From the NCBI RefSeq assembly GCF_020073745.1, contig NZ_JAIRAU010000008.1, positions 281,902 through 345,901 on the forward strand: 64,000 bases of DNA, given 5' to 3'. Positions 1 to 7,830 of this stretch are shown here, one piece after another (within the stretch, counting starts at the first letter, position 1; each line of letters starts with the position of its first letter). Position numbers and translations under genes: made by a program. The stretch is from Nannocystis pusilla (GTDB lineage: Bacteria > Myxococcota_A > Polyangia > Nannocystales > Nannocystaceae). The notes beneath the pieces are model-generated. The model saw only the letters and a list, made by a program, of their open reading frames with translations, made no database searches and was not told where the DNA came from.

Positions 1-1698
1 ACCGCCCTTGCGGGTGATGTTGAGGACGCCGACCTGCGCGTCGGCCTCGTCGGCGTAGTTGATCACGCCGACCTGCGCCCCGCTGACCTTGCCGGCCGCC
101 ACGCCGACGACGCCGACCTGCGCGCCTCGGACATCGCGGGTGACGCTGATCGGGGCGATCTGCGCGCCGGCGATCGAGCGGGCCCAGTTGACGCCGCCGG
201 CCGCCTGGATCCCGCGCATGTGCCCGCGCACCACGTTGACGCCGGCGACCGCCTGCACCCCGGAGGCGTCGCCGCCGACGACGTTGACGCCGGCCGCGCC
301 CTGAACGCCGCGCATGCTGCCGCCGACGACGTTGACGCCGGCGGTCGACTGGAAGCCGTGCACGTCGCCGCCGACGTAGTTGGCGCCCGGCGACAGCTGG
401 ACGCCGCGCACGTTCTCGTCGACCCAGTTGCCGCCGCTCGACACCTCGACCCCGTCGATCATCGCCGCGCGCCCGAGGATCAGGTTGAGGCTGAAGCGGT
501 TGATGACCTTGCGCTCGCGCTCGATCTTGTTGGTCGTCAGCGGGTACACGAACCCGAACTGGACCGGGATCTTGCGGTACTGCGACGGGTCGATCGGCAC
601 CTCGCTGCCGCGCATGGTCGTCATCTCGGTGCCGACCTGCGACAGCGCCGAGCGCGTCAATTCGTTCTGCACCCCCGGCCGCACGTCGACGGTGCCGCGC
701 CACATCGTCGCGCCGTCGTCGATCACCACCGAATAGCGCCCGGGCTCGAGCGCCAGCGACACCGCGCCCGCGCCGACGCCCTTGTACAATTCGGCCGCCA
801 GCCGCCCGTCGCTGTCGCGCACGTACACGCGCCCGCCGACGGTCGGGTGAATCTCGAGCGTCGCCGTCGTCTCGCGCAGGTCGGTCATCACCAGGTCGCC
901 GGTGCCGACCAATTGAATGTCGTACACCGGGTGCTGCGCGCGCCCGAGGGTCGTCTCGGTGCCGGCCAGCGTCTCGTCGAACGCGAAGCGATAGGCCTCG
1001 TGCAGCGTGACCCGGCGGTCGCGGTTGACGTCGGCCGCGCCGCGCAGGCCCGACACCAGGTAATGCGTGAAGTACGACCCGCCGATCCGGTCCGACTCCT
1101 GCGCCGCCTCCTCGGCCGAGCTCGAGGTCAAGAACGCGTGGCCCTGGATGTTGGCGTCGCCGGTGCTCAGCGGCGGCCGCATCTTCCCGCCCTTGCTCCG
1201 CACGAACGCGCCCGACGAGCACGAGTCGAGCAGGCCGAGCCGCACCTGCGCGTCGACCCCGTGGATCAGCGCGCGCAGCCTGGGATAGTCGATCTGCGAC
1301 GTCCCCAGGTGGACCCCGCGGTCGTCGGCGTGCCCCGAATAATAGAACAGGAATTGCACCCGCTCGCCGCTCGCCCGGGCCTTCTGCACCCGATCTTGCG
1401 CCCAGCGGAACCCGTCGAGGAGCTGCGTCGGGCTCGGGTCGATCAGCACGAACGCGTCGCGGCGCTCGATGCCGCCGACCTCGGCCAGCACCCGCGACAG
1501 CGCCTTGGCGTCGCTGCCGGCGTAGCGCAGCTTGACGCGCCCGGGCCCGCCGTCGTTGGCGCCGACGATCAGGGCCACCCGCCGCGTCTGCACCACCGGG
1601 ACCGGGACCGCGGCCGCGTCGTCGTGGGCCGGTTCGCGGGGAGCCAGGCCCAGCGCGGTGCTCAGGGCGACCGCGGCCAGCGTGAGCGACGTGATCAT
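1..1698 (-). CDS. Caspase-family (C14) protease with C-terminal surface-type repeats, 3' end outside window
   Basis: The first 566 codons are visible and the frame is still open at the window edge. A hydrophobic N-terminus (about residues 1-20) suggests export or a signal anchor. The caspase-like domain follows: YYSGHADD carries the catalytic His (about residue 123) and LLDSCSSGAF the catalytic Cys (about residue 160), with ALIVGAND in the first strand. From about residue 400 onward there are short repeats of the type GVQxxAGVNVVGGxxxG, which resemble the LA_2272-type surface repeats. The start ATG overlaps the stop of the upstream ActD-like gene by 4 bp, so the two are translationally coupled, and both follow an ECF sigma factor. 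Substrate is unknown. The caspase call is firm; the repeat-family name is less sure. Confidence 0.88.
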   Translation of the reverse strand, partial: MITSLTLAAVALSTALGLAPREPAHDDAAAVPVPVVQTRRVALIVGANDGGPGRVKLRYAGSDAKALSRVLAEVGGIERRDAFVLIDPSPTQLLDGFRWAQDRVQKARASGERVQFLFYYSGHADDRGVHLGTSQIDYPRLRALIHGVDAQVRLGLLDSCSSGAFVRSKGGKMRPPLSTGDANIQGHAFLTSSSAEEAAQESDRIGGSYFTHYLVSGLRGAADVNRDRRVTLHEAYRFAFDETLAGTETTLGRAQHPVYDIQLVGTGDLVMTDLRETTATLEIHPTVGGRVYVRDSDGRLAAELYKGVGAGAVSLALEPGRYSVVIDDGATMWRGTVDVRPGVQNELTRSALSQVGTEMTTMRGSEVPIDPSQYRKIPVQFGFVYPLTTNKIERERKVINRFSLNLILGRAAMIDGVEVSSGGNWVDENVRGVQLSPGANYVGGDVHGFQSTAGVNVVGGSMRGVQGAAGVNVVGGDASGVQAVAGVNVVRGHMRGIQAAGGVNWARSIAGAQIAPISVTRDVRGAQVGVVGVAAGKVSGAQVGVINYADEADAQVGVLNITRKGG

Positions 1699-2483
1699 GG
1701 CACCACCTTCTCGACCAAAAACGACGACTGGGCCCAGCCCGCCGGCAACGCCAGCGGGCGCGTGGTGGCGTCGGCGAACGGCGCCAGCATCTTCAAAGCC
1801 GCCACCACCCGCGACGCGTCGATCGGCGCCTCGGCGGTCACGAACACGAAGCGCTCGAACCGCGGCGCCGCGTCGAGCTCGTACGATTGCGCCAGCCGGA
1901 CCGCCCCGCTCTGCTGCAGCGCCGTCGAGCCGCCGGCCTCGGCCGGGAAGTGCAGCGTCACGACGCCGGCCCCGTCGAGCGACGCGACCACCCCGTGCCT
2001 GGCCCCGGCCGCGACGTAGCTGACCTGAAGGACATCTCCGGCCCCGGCCCGCGCCGGCGCGCGCAGCAGCTCGGCCGTCTCGCCGACCTGGCGGTGCAGC
2101 ACCAGGTGCGACGCCAACCCCTTGATCCGCACGCCGTCCTTGGATTCCCCCGGGGACATGTCCCCGAAGACAGACGGCTCCGGCGTGGTCGTCACCTCCG
2201 GGCCCTGGCGCATCAGCACGACCGTCGCCGCCGCCGCCGCCGCCAGCGTCGGCGCGCCGTACCACGCCATCCGCTGCCGCCGCGCCCGCCGCTCGGCCAT
2301 CCGCTGGCCCGCGCGGCGCCCGACCTCGGCGGCCACCGCCGCGGCCGGGTGCGCCGCCAGGATCGCCGCGTTCGAGGCCCGGATCGCCGCCAGCTCGGCC
2401 TCGTCGAGCGCGCCGGCGCGCTCGCCCGCCGCGATCTCCTCGACATGCAGCGCCGGTCGCTTCCTCGTGCCCGTCTCGCTCAT
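1695..2483 (-). CDS. ActD-like membrane protein, probable sigma-factor partner
   Basis: The protein has 262 residues. The N-terminal half (about 1-85) is Ala/Arg-rich and charged and probably cytoplasmic. A single membrane segment (YGAPTLAAAAAATVVLM, about residues 86-102) follows. The C-terminal domain runs from RIKGLASHLVLHRQ to VVAALKML and matches the ActD-like family often found next to sigma factors and caspases in myxobacteria. Its ATG overlaps the sigma-factor stop (ATGA) and its own stop overlaps the caspase start, so the three genes form one translationally coupled operon. By position it could be an anti-sigma factor, but I see no zinc-finger HxxxCxxC motif, so that role is inference. 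A perfect 16-bp palindrome lies inside the gene at 2151-2166. Confidence 0.75.
   Translation of the reverse strand: MSETGTRKRPALHVEEIAAGERAGALDEAELAAIRASNAAILAAHPAAAVAAEVGRRAGQRMAERRARRQRMAWYGAPTLAAAAAATVVLMRQGPEVTTTPEPSVFGDMSPGESKDGVRIKGLASHLVLHRQVGETAELLRAPARAGAGDVLQVSYVAAGARHGVVASLDGAGVVTLHFPAEAGGSTALQQSGAVRLAQSYELDAAPRFERFVFVTAEAPIDASRVVAALKMLAPFADATTRPLALPAGWAQSSFLVEKVVP
2151..2166. repeat. Perfect 16-bp palindrome inside the ActD-like gene
   Basis: CGGGGACATGTCCCCG reads the same on both strands. It codes for part of FGDMSPGESK without disturbing the frame. It belongs to the dispersed family found throughout the window. Confidence 0.75.
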
Positions 2484-2962
2484 GCGGCCCCCTCTCGCGC
2501 CATCACGCCGGCGCGCAGCGTCCGGAGCCGCTTGCGGACCCCGGAGACCGAGAGGCCGACGCTCTCGGCGACCTCCTCGAGCGTCATCCCGTCGACGAGG
2601 TGCATCACCGCCATCGTCCCGGTCGACACCGGCTCGCGCGCGAACAACCTGTCGAGCACCACGCGGGCCACGCCGCGCGACTCGGCGTCGTCGTGCGCGG
2701 CGATCTCCGCCAGCAGCTCCGACTGCGGGTCCTCGGGCCGCCGCCGCCGCGAGCGGATCTTGTTGAGGCACACGTTGGTGGCGATCCGCCACAATAGGCT
2801 GCACGCGCCCTTGTCGACCAGGCGCTCGCGGTGCACCAGAAGCTGTACGAAGACATCGTGCATGGCATCCACCGCCTGCTGCTCGTCGTGCAGCAAGCTC
2901 CGGCAGCGGCGCAGGACCATCGGTCCGTGGCGCTTGTAGGTCTCCTGGACGTCGATGGCCAT
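2480..2962 (-). CDS. ECF-type RNA polymerase sigma factor
   Basis: The protein has 160 residues. Region 2 is seen as DEQQAVDAMHDVFVQLL with the following LLWRIATNVCLNKIRSRRRR. Region 4 is LEEVAESVGLSVSGVRKRLRTL, a helix-turn-helix that would bind the -35 element. I start at MAIDVQETYKRHG because it has a GAGCGGGGG-like purine stretch just upstream; a longer frame begins ten codons earlier. It is the first gene of the sigma/ActD-like/caspase operon and probably directs transcription of its own operon, as is common for ECF factors (inference). It fits the usual 150-200 residue ECF size. Confidence 0.9.
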   Translation of the reverse strand: MAIDVQETYKRHGPMVLRRCRSLLHDEQQAVDAMHDVFVQLLVHRERLVDKGACSLLWRIATNVCLNKIRSRRRRPEDPQSELLAEIAAHDDAESRGVARVVLDRLFAREPVSTGTMAVMHLVDGMTLEEVAESVGLSVSGVRKRLRTLRAGVMAREGAA

Positions 2963-3236
2963 CAGCCCCCGCTCGCCTCGACCCTCCAACACCGCCCGCG
3001 GCTCCGCCCGTCACTGCATCGGCGAATTTTTTTTGCGCCGCGCCGAGGCCTCACGCGCGATGCCGCGCCGGGCCCCTCGGGGCGGCCCCCGCGGACCGTC
3101 CGGGCGTCCGCGCAGGACAGCCCGTCGACTCCGATCGCGGCGCGCGGCATGGCCGGATGATCGTCCAGGCGCACACCGCCTCGCAAGGGCGCCGCGCGCG
3201 GTGACACTTCTTCCGGGTCGCGGTGTTCCAGCGCGT

Positions 3237-4574
3237 ATGCTTCGAGACCTCCGGAAACTCACCCCGGCGTTGCTCCTGCTCGCGAGCGCGTGCAAGGACG
3301 AGGAGCCGCCGCCTGCCGACGAGACCGAGACTACTTATTGGCAGCACGTCGCGCCCATCTTCTTCAACAGCTGCGTCGGTTGTCACACCGAGGGGGGGAT
3401 CGCGCCGTTCCGCCTCGACAACTACGAGGACGCGCGCACGTGGGCCCAGGCCAGCGCCGCCGCGGTGGCGGCGCGCACCATGCCGCCGTGGCTCATGACC
3501 TCCGACGACAGCTGCGGCGAATTCCGCGACTCGCTGGCGCTCACGCAGGAGCAGATCGACACCATCGCCGCGTGGGCCGACGCGGACGCGCCCGAGGGCG
3601 AGCCGCGCGACGACCTCGCGCCGATGGCCCTGCCGACGCTCGAGTCCGGCCTCGACCTGCAGACCCCCGAATTCGTGCCCGAGGCCCAGGGCGGCCCGCT
3701 CACCGCCTTCGACGAGTACCGCTGCTTCCTCATCGAGCCCGGCCTCGACCGCGACCGGTTCATCACCGGCTACGAGATCACCGCCGGCAACCCCAAGCTC
3801 GTGCACCACGTCATCGCCATGCCGGTCGACCTCGACGCCGAGTCGTGGATCGGCGACGGCAGCACCAACCGCGAGGTCATCGAGAAGCTCGACGCCGAGT
3901 CGCCCGACCGCGACGGCTGGCCCTGCTTCAGCGCGGCCGGCGACGGCGTGGCCGTCGCGCAGCAGCCCGTCACCTGGGCCCCGGGCATGGGCGCCGTCGA
4001 ATTCCCCGAGGGCACCGGCGTGCGCCTGCGCAAGAGCGAGGTCGTCGTCGTGCAGCTGCACTACAACCTCCACGACGGCCCCGGCAACACCGAGTCCGAC
4101 AGCACGCAGGTGCGCCTCCGCCTCGCCGACGAGGTCGAGCGCGAGGGCATGTTCATGCTCGTCGACCTGTTCATCGACTCGCTGTTCGACGAGAAGCCCG
4201 CCTCGATCGCCGCCGGCCAGGCCGACGCGCGCTACGAGTGGGAGGTCGCCATCGGCGAGTGGCTGTTCGACGAGCTCGGCCTCGACCGGATCGAGCTCCA
4301 CGGGATCTTCCCGCACATGCACGAGCGCGGCACCAAGTGGCGCGCGTCCCTCGTGACCGACACCGACGATCAGTGCCTCGGCGACGTCCAGCGCTGGGAC
4401 TTCGGCTGGCAGTTCTACTACTTCTACGACGAGCTGCCGGTCATCGACCGGAGCTCGCGCCTCAAGGTCACCTGCCAGTACGACACCCGCGCCGACAAGG
4501 AGCCGATCACGCCCGGCTGGGGCACGCAGAACGAGATGTGCCTGGCCGGCCTGTTCGTCGTGCCGCCGAAGTGA
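3237..4574 (+). CDS. Lipoprotein with heme c motif and copper type II ascorbate-dependent monooxygenase domain
   Basis: The protein has 445 residues. The N-terminus MLRDLRKLTPALLLLASAC is a lipoprotein signal with the lipid Cys in LASAC. A cytochrome c heme motif CVGCH (about residue 47) follows within a small domain ending near residue 115. The rest matches the peptidylglycine/dopamine-beta monooxygenase fold, with likely copper ligands in LVHHVIAM, VVVQLHYN and HGIFPHMHERG. Fusing a heme c domain to the copper domain would let the enzyme take electrons directly, probably at the outer membrane or periplasm. The family hydroxylates C-H bonds; the substrate here is unknown. It stands alone, divergent from the sigma operon, and is followed by a palindromic repeat. 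Confidence 0.87.
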   Translation: MLRDLRKLTPALLLLASACKDEEPPPADETETTYWQHVAPIFFNSCVGCHTEGGIAPFRLDNYEDARTWAQASAAAVAARTMPPWLMTSDDSCGEFRDSLALTQEQIDTIAAWADADAPEGEPRDDLAPMALPTLESGLDLQTPEFVPEAQGGPLTAFDEYRCFLIEPGLDRDRFITGYEITAGNPKLVHHVIAMPVDLDAESWIGDGSTNREVIEKLDAESPDRDGWPCFSAAGDGVAVAQQPVTWAPGMGAVEFPEGTGVRLRKSEVVVVQLHYNLHDGPGNTESDSTQVRLRLADEVEREGMFMLVDLFIDSLFDEKPASIAAGQADARYEWEVAIGEWLFDELGLDRIELHGIFPHMHERGTKWRASLVTDTDDQCLGDVQRWDFGWQFYYFYDELPVIDRSSRLKVTCQYDTRADKEPITPGWGTQNEMCLAGLFVVPPK

Positions 4575-4639
4575 CCCTCGACGCGCCGCTCGTCGCCCGC
4601 CGACACATCGGCGGACGACGAGCTCCGGCGGTTCAACTT

Positions 4640-4664
4640 CATGTCCGTGAGGACATGTCCTCAC
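4640..4664. repeat. Hairpin and 18-bp palindrome after the monooxygenase gene
   Basis: CATGTCC, loop GTGA, GGACATG (4640-4657), overlapping the perfect 18-bp palindrome GTGAGGACATGTCCTCAC (4647-4664). It lies between two convergent genes. Confidence 0.8.
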
Positions 4665-4698
4665 GTGCACTTTCCCTCTGCGAGGTTGTCGCGGCTCG

Positions 4699-4917
4699 TC
4701 AGAGCGGGAGAGTGTTGTCCTTGACGTTCTCGTTCTTCACGCAGACGAAGCGGTCCTGGTTGAAGTCGGCGTCCCTCTCCGCCTGCCTCTGGGCCCTGGA
4801 CAGGTCCCAACCGCTCGGGCAGCGGCGAATGGGAGCCGGGGGGGCGGCGTGAGCCACGGACATCACTGCGCCGATTGCCAGCGCGATTCCTGCGAGGGTA
4901 CAAAAGCTCTTGTGCAT
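4699..4917 (-). CDS. Small secreted protein of unknown function
   Basis: The 72-residue product has a clear signal peptide, MHKSFCTLAGIALAIGAVMSVAHA, leaving about 48 mature residues. The mature part contains CPSGWDLS and, further on, a DADFNQDRFVCVKNENVKDN stretch; the D-x-N-x-D pattern could be a small calcium site, and the two Cys could form a disulfide (both inference). I chose the ATG at 4917 because GAAGGG lies 9 nt upstream; an in-frame ATG at 4926 directly abuts that sequence. I do not recognise the family. It stands alone in a gene-poor stretch. Confidence 0.65.
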   Translation of the reverse strand: MHKSFCTLAGIALAIGAVMSVAHAAPPAPIRRCPSGWDLSRAQRQAERDADFNQDRFVCVKNENVKDNTLPL

Positions 4918-5296
4918 GGAAGTCATCCCTTCGTTTCGTATGGCGATGCGTCGTGCAGCGCCCTTCGTGTGTAAGCCCGATCGGGTGCCACACCGTTGAC
5001 CCCAAGCACAGGCGCTTCTCCGGCGAAACGACCGGGAGCCCGGCTGGCGGAGCGGACCGGCTCGCGGTTCGTCGCTGACGGACAGATCCGGCATACGACC
5101 TCGCGGGCGAGCGGGCCGGATCGGCAGAGGTCGAGCGCACACGCTATCGGGGCACTCGCCGGCGATGCACCCGCCTCATCAGGGCGGCCCGGGCGCCCGC
5201 CCATGCGCTCGGTGAATGACGGCAGTCGTCGCCGCGGCCGCCGCGCGACGATCGCTCCTGCGAGCCGAGGGCAGCGCCCGTGCGATGATTCGCGCC
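4918..5296. other. Gene-free stretch of about 380 bp
   Basis: I see no convincing reading frame on either strand. The Shine-Dalgarno site of the small secreted gene lies at its left end, so its promoter is probably here. The open frames that cross it have shuffled Arg/Pro/Ala composition and are likely chance frames in GC-rich DNA. No RNA gene or repeat is visible. Confidence 0.5.
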
Positions 5297-6178
5297 TCAG
5301 CGCCGGCGCTCGAGGCGGACGCGCGTGGTCCCGTGGATCGCCATCGTCACGCCGGCCGCCAGCAGCGCCAGGCCGACGCCGAGCGCCGTCGCCCCGGCCG
5401 TGCGCAGAGTGTCGCCGCGCCCGACCGCCAGCAGCCCGCCGCCCGCCAGCGTGCCGGCGGTGCCGTAGCCCGCCAGCAACACCCCGCCGAACAGCAGGCC
5501 GCGGCGCCCCGGCTTGACGCGCGCGACGTACTCGCCTTCCATATCCTTTAAAATGAACTGCCGCGACGAGGCGACCCTCTCGCCGCCGATGAAGAACGGG
5601 TAGCCCGCGCTGCCGTCGATGACCTTGCCGCACGGCGCGCGACAGACCGACCGCGAGGCCGAGTACGCCGGCGTGCTGCGGCTGTTCCGCAGCTCCGGCG
5701 GCGTGCCCTCGAACAGGTGGACGTCGGCCGGGCGCTCGAGCTCGATGAAGATCCGCGGCCGGCTCGGGCCCGGCGCCGGCTCGTCCGCCGCGGGCGCGCC
5801 GTTGCTGTCCTGAGCGACCTGTCCTGAAGGACCGGCGGTGGATGCCTCGGGGCCGACCGCCGCCGCGCCGGCGAACTGGGCCCACGAGAGCTCGTGCCAG
5901 GCGATGATCCGCGTGCCGCTGGCCAGGGCGATGATGACCTCGCGCTCGGGGTGCAGCTCGAGGATCGTCCCGCGCAGCACGCTGCCGTCTCGCAGCACCA
6001 CGGTGTCGTACGCGACCGGGGTCACGGGGTTCTGCACCGGCGCGACCGGGGACGGCTGCTTCACGGTCTCCTGCGCGGGCGGAGGCGGCGGCGCGGGCTC
6101 CTGCGCGCGCGCGGGGATGGGCGCGCCGGCCAACGCGAGCGCGACGATCGCTACGACGACAGGACGACGACCCGACAC
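5297..6178 (-). CDS. Secreted or membrane protein of unknown function
   Basis: The start used is a GTG that gives an ideal signal peptide, GRRPVVVAIVALALAGAPIPARA (293 residues in all); another GTG lies 12 codons upstream. After a Pro-rich linker (EPAPPPPPAQE) a short beta domain contains YDTVVLRDGSVLRGTI, a pattern seen in many myxobacterial envelope proteins. A second beta region (IFIELERPADVHLFEG and RQFILKDMEGEYVARV) resembles PEGA-like surface modules. The C-terminus has two hydrophobic helices (LLFGGVLLAGYGTAGTL and ALGVGLALLAAGVTMAI) before LERRR. No catalytic motif is visible. It lies downstream of the kinase gene on the same strand, about 280 bp away. Confidence 0.7.
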   Translation of the reverse strand: MSGRRPVVVAIVALALAGAPIPARAQEPAPPPPPAQETVKQPSPVAPVQNPVTPVAYDTVVLRDGSVLRGTILELHPEREVIIALASGTRIIAWHELSWAQFAGAAAVGPEASTAGPSGQVAQDSNGAPAADEPAPGPSRPRIFIELERPADVHLFEGTPPELRNSRSTPAYSASRSVCRAPCGKVIDGSAGYPFFIGGERVASSRQFILKDMEGEYVARVKPGRRGLLFGGVLLAGYGTAGTLAGGGLLAVGRGDTLRTAGATALGVGLALLAAGVTMAIHGTTRVRLERRR

Positions 6179-6461
6179 CCGCGGATGGTACGCGGCGGAC
6201 GGCCTCGACGCCACTCGCCACCGTCACTCCGCCGCGACCCGACCTTCGAATGCGACCGGCGGAGCGGCGGTCGGACGCCCCCGTCGAGCCTCACCACCGC
6301 CGGCGCCACGAAACGGCGAACCGCGGGGAATGTCGGGGCGCTCGCCGAGGTAGCAGGCGAGTCGGCCGCCTTCGTGCGCTCGCGAGCACGCCTGTCCTTC
6401 GAGACACATCAACATGTCCCTCAAGAGAGGCGTGGCTCGAATCCCCCTTCAGACACGTCCT

Positions 6462-7802
6462 TCAGGCCACGTACTCGGGCGAGCCGACGCCGCCGAAGCG
6501 GGTCGCCAGCGTGCGCACGAACGCGGCCAGCCACGGCTGCATCGCGTCGAGCTCGCGCTCGATCGTCTTCCTCGTCACCACCACCAGCTCGCTGTCGGTC
6601 AGCGCGACCACGCTGGCGGTGCGCGGCGAGGCGGCGAAGATGGCGGTCTCGCCGAACACGTCGCCGGGGCCGAGCTGGCGCAGCACCACCTTCGCGCTGC
6701 CCATATTTTTGAACACCTGCAGCTTGCCGGCGCGGACGATGTAGGCCGCCTCGCCGACCTCGCCCTCGCGGATCACGAGCTCGCCCCTGGGCACCGGCGT
6801 GACCGCGAAGCTGCCGCCGCCGCGCAGCAGCGCCTTGATGTCGTCGATCAGGTCGTCGACGCGGCGGTAGCGGTCGTCGGGCTTGACCGCCAGCGCCTTC
6901 ATGCAGATCCGCACCAGCTCGGGCGGGAAGCTGACCTCGGGGCCGACGACGACGTCGGGCGGCGTGACCTCGCCGCGCTGGGCCATCTTGAGCACGCGCT
7001 TGGGGTCGGCGTCCTGGTAGAGCGGGCGGCCGGTGAGCAGCTCGAACAGCAGGCCGCCGAGCAGGAACACGTCGGAGCGCTCGTCGAGCGACTTGCGGCG
7101 GCCGAGCGCCTGCTCGGGCGACATGTACTCGGGCGTGCCCCAGACGATGTTGTCGGCCTCCTCGGGGCGCAGCGGCGGCAGGCTCTCGCGCGCCCACGCC
7201 TCCTCGGAGCCGGGGCGCGGCGGCAGCAGGAACGCGTTGCCCCAGTCCATCACGAACACCTGGCCGTACGCGCCGACCATGATGTTGGCGGTCTTGATGT
7301 CGCAGTGGAGCACGCCGCGGCTGTGGGCGAACGCGACGCCGTCGCACACCTTGACGAACGCGTCGAGGCGGCGCTGCAGCTGGTCGGGCGTGCGGGCCGG
7401 GCGGCCGCCGACGAGCGAGTAGAGCGAGCGGCCCTCGATCAGCTTCATCGTGAAGAAGATGCCGCCCTCCGGGTCGCGCCCGAGCTCGTAGATCGGGGCG
7501 ATGTTGGGGTGGTCGAGCTGGCCCGACACCTGGGCCTCGCGGATGAACGCGTGCACCAGCAAGTAATAATTGTAGGAGCCCGCCTGCAGGGTCTTGAGCG
7601 CCATGCGCCGCTGCAGCGACTTGTCGAACGCGACCCGCACCGAGCCGACGCCGCCGGCCGCGATCACCTCGCCGATCCGCAGGTGGCTCATCGCCGTCGG
7701 CAGCACCGACTGGACCAGCGCGCGCGTGCGGTCGTCGAGCGTGATCACCTCGCCGTCGAGGCCCACGACGGTGAGCGGGATCTCCAGGGTCTCCTCGGGC
7801 AT
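6462..7802 (-). CDS. Ser/Thr protein kinase fused to a cyclic-nucleotide-binding domain
   Basis: The protein has 446 residues. The kinase domain spans about 40-325: glycine loop IAAGGVGSVRV, ATP-binding Lys70 in MALKTL, catalytic loop HCDIKTANIM (Asp168) and metal site DWG (Asp186), then GTPEYMSPEQ. The usual HRD Arg is Cys here, so it is a non-RD kinase that may not need activation-loop phosphorylation. The C-terminal part (about 345-430) is a cNMP/CRP-type effector domain with the phosphate-binding signature FGETAIFAASPRTASVV. Binding of cAMP or cGMP could therefore gate the kinase (inference). No membrane segment is visible, so it is cytoplasmic. It starts 28 bp after the metallo-beta-lactamase-fold gene and is probably cotranscribed with it. 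Confidence 0.9.
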   Translation of the reverse strand: MPEETLEIPLTVVGLDGEVITLDDRTRALVQSVLPTAMSHLRIGEVIAAGGVGSVRVAFDKSLQRRMALKTLQAGSYNYYLLVHAFIREAQVSGQLDHPNIAPIYELGRDPEGGIFFTMKLIEGRSLYSLVGGRPARTPDQLQRRLDAFVKVCDGVAFAHSRGVLHCDIKTANIMVGAYGQVFVMDWGNAFLLPPRPGSEEAWARESLPPLRPEEADNIVWGTPEYMSPEQALGRRKSLDERSDVFLLGGLLFELLTGRPLYQDADPKRVLKMAQRGEVTPPDVVVGPEVSFPPELVRICMKALAVKPDDRYRRVDDLIDDIKALLRGGGSFAVTPVPRGELVIREGEVGEAAYIVRAGKLQVFKNMGSAKVVLRQLGPGDVFGETAIFAASPRTASVVALTDSELVVVTRKTIERELDAMQPWLAAFVRTLATRFGGVGSPEYVA

Positions 7803-7830
7803 CGGAGGCGACCGTACCACGCGGCCGCGC

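Noticed and set aside
6400..6470. tRNA-like fragment containing GGCTCGAATCCCCC
   Set aside because: It resembles a T-arm, but no acceptor, D or anticodon arm fits on either strand.
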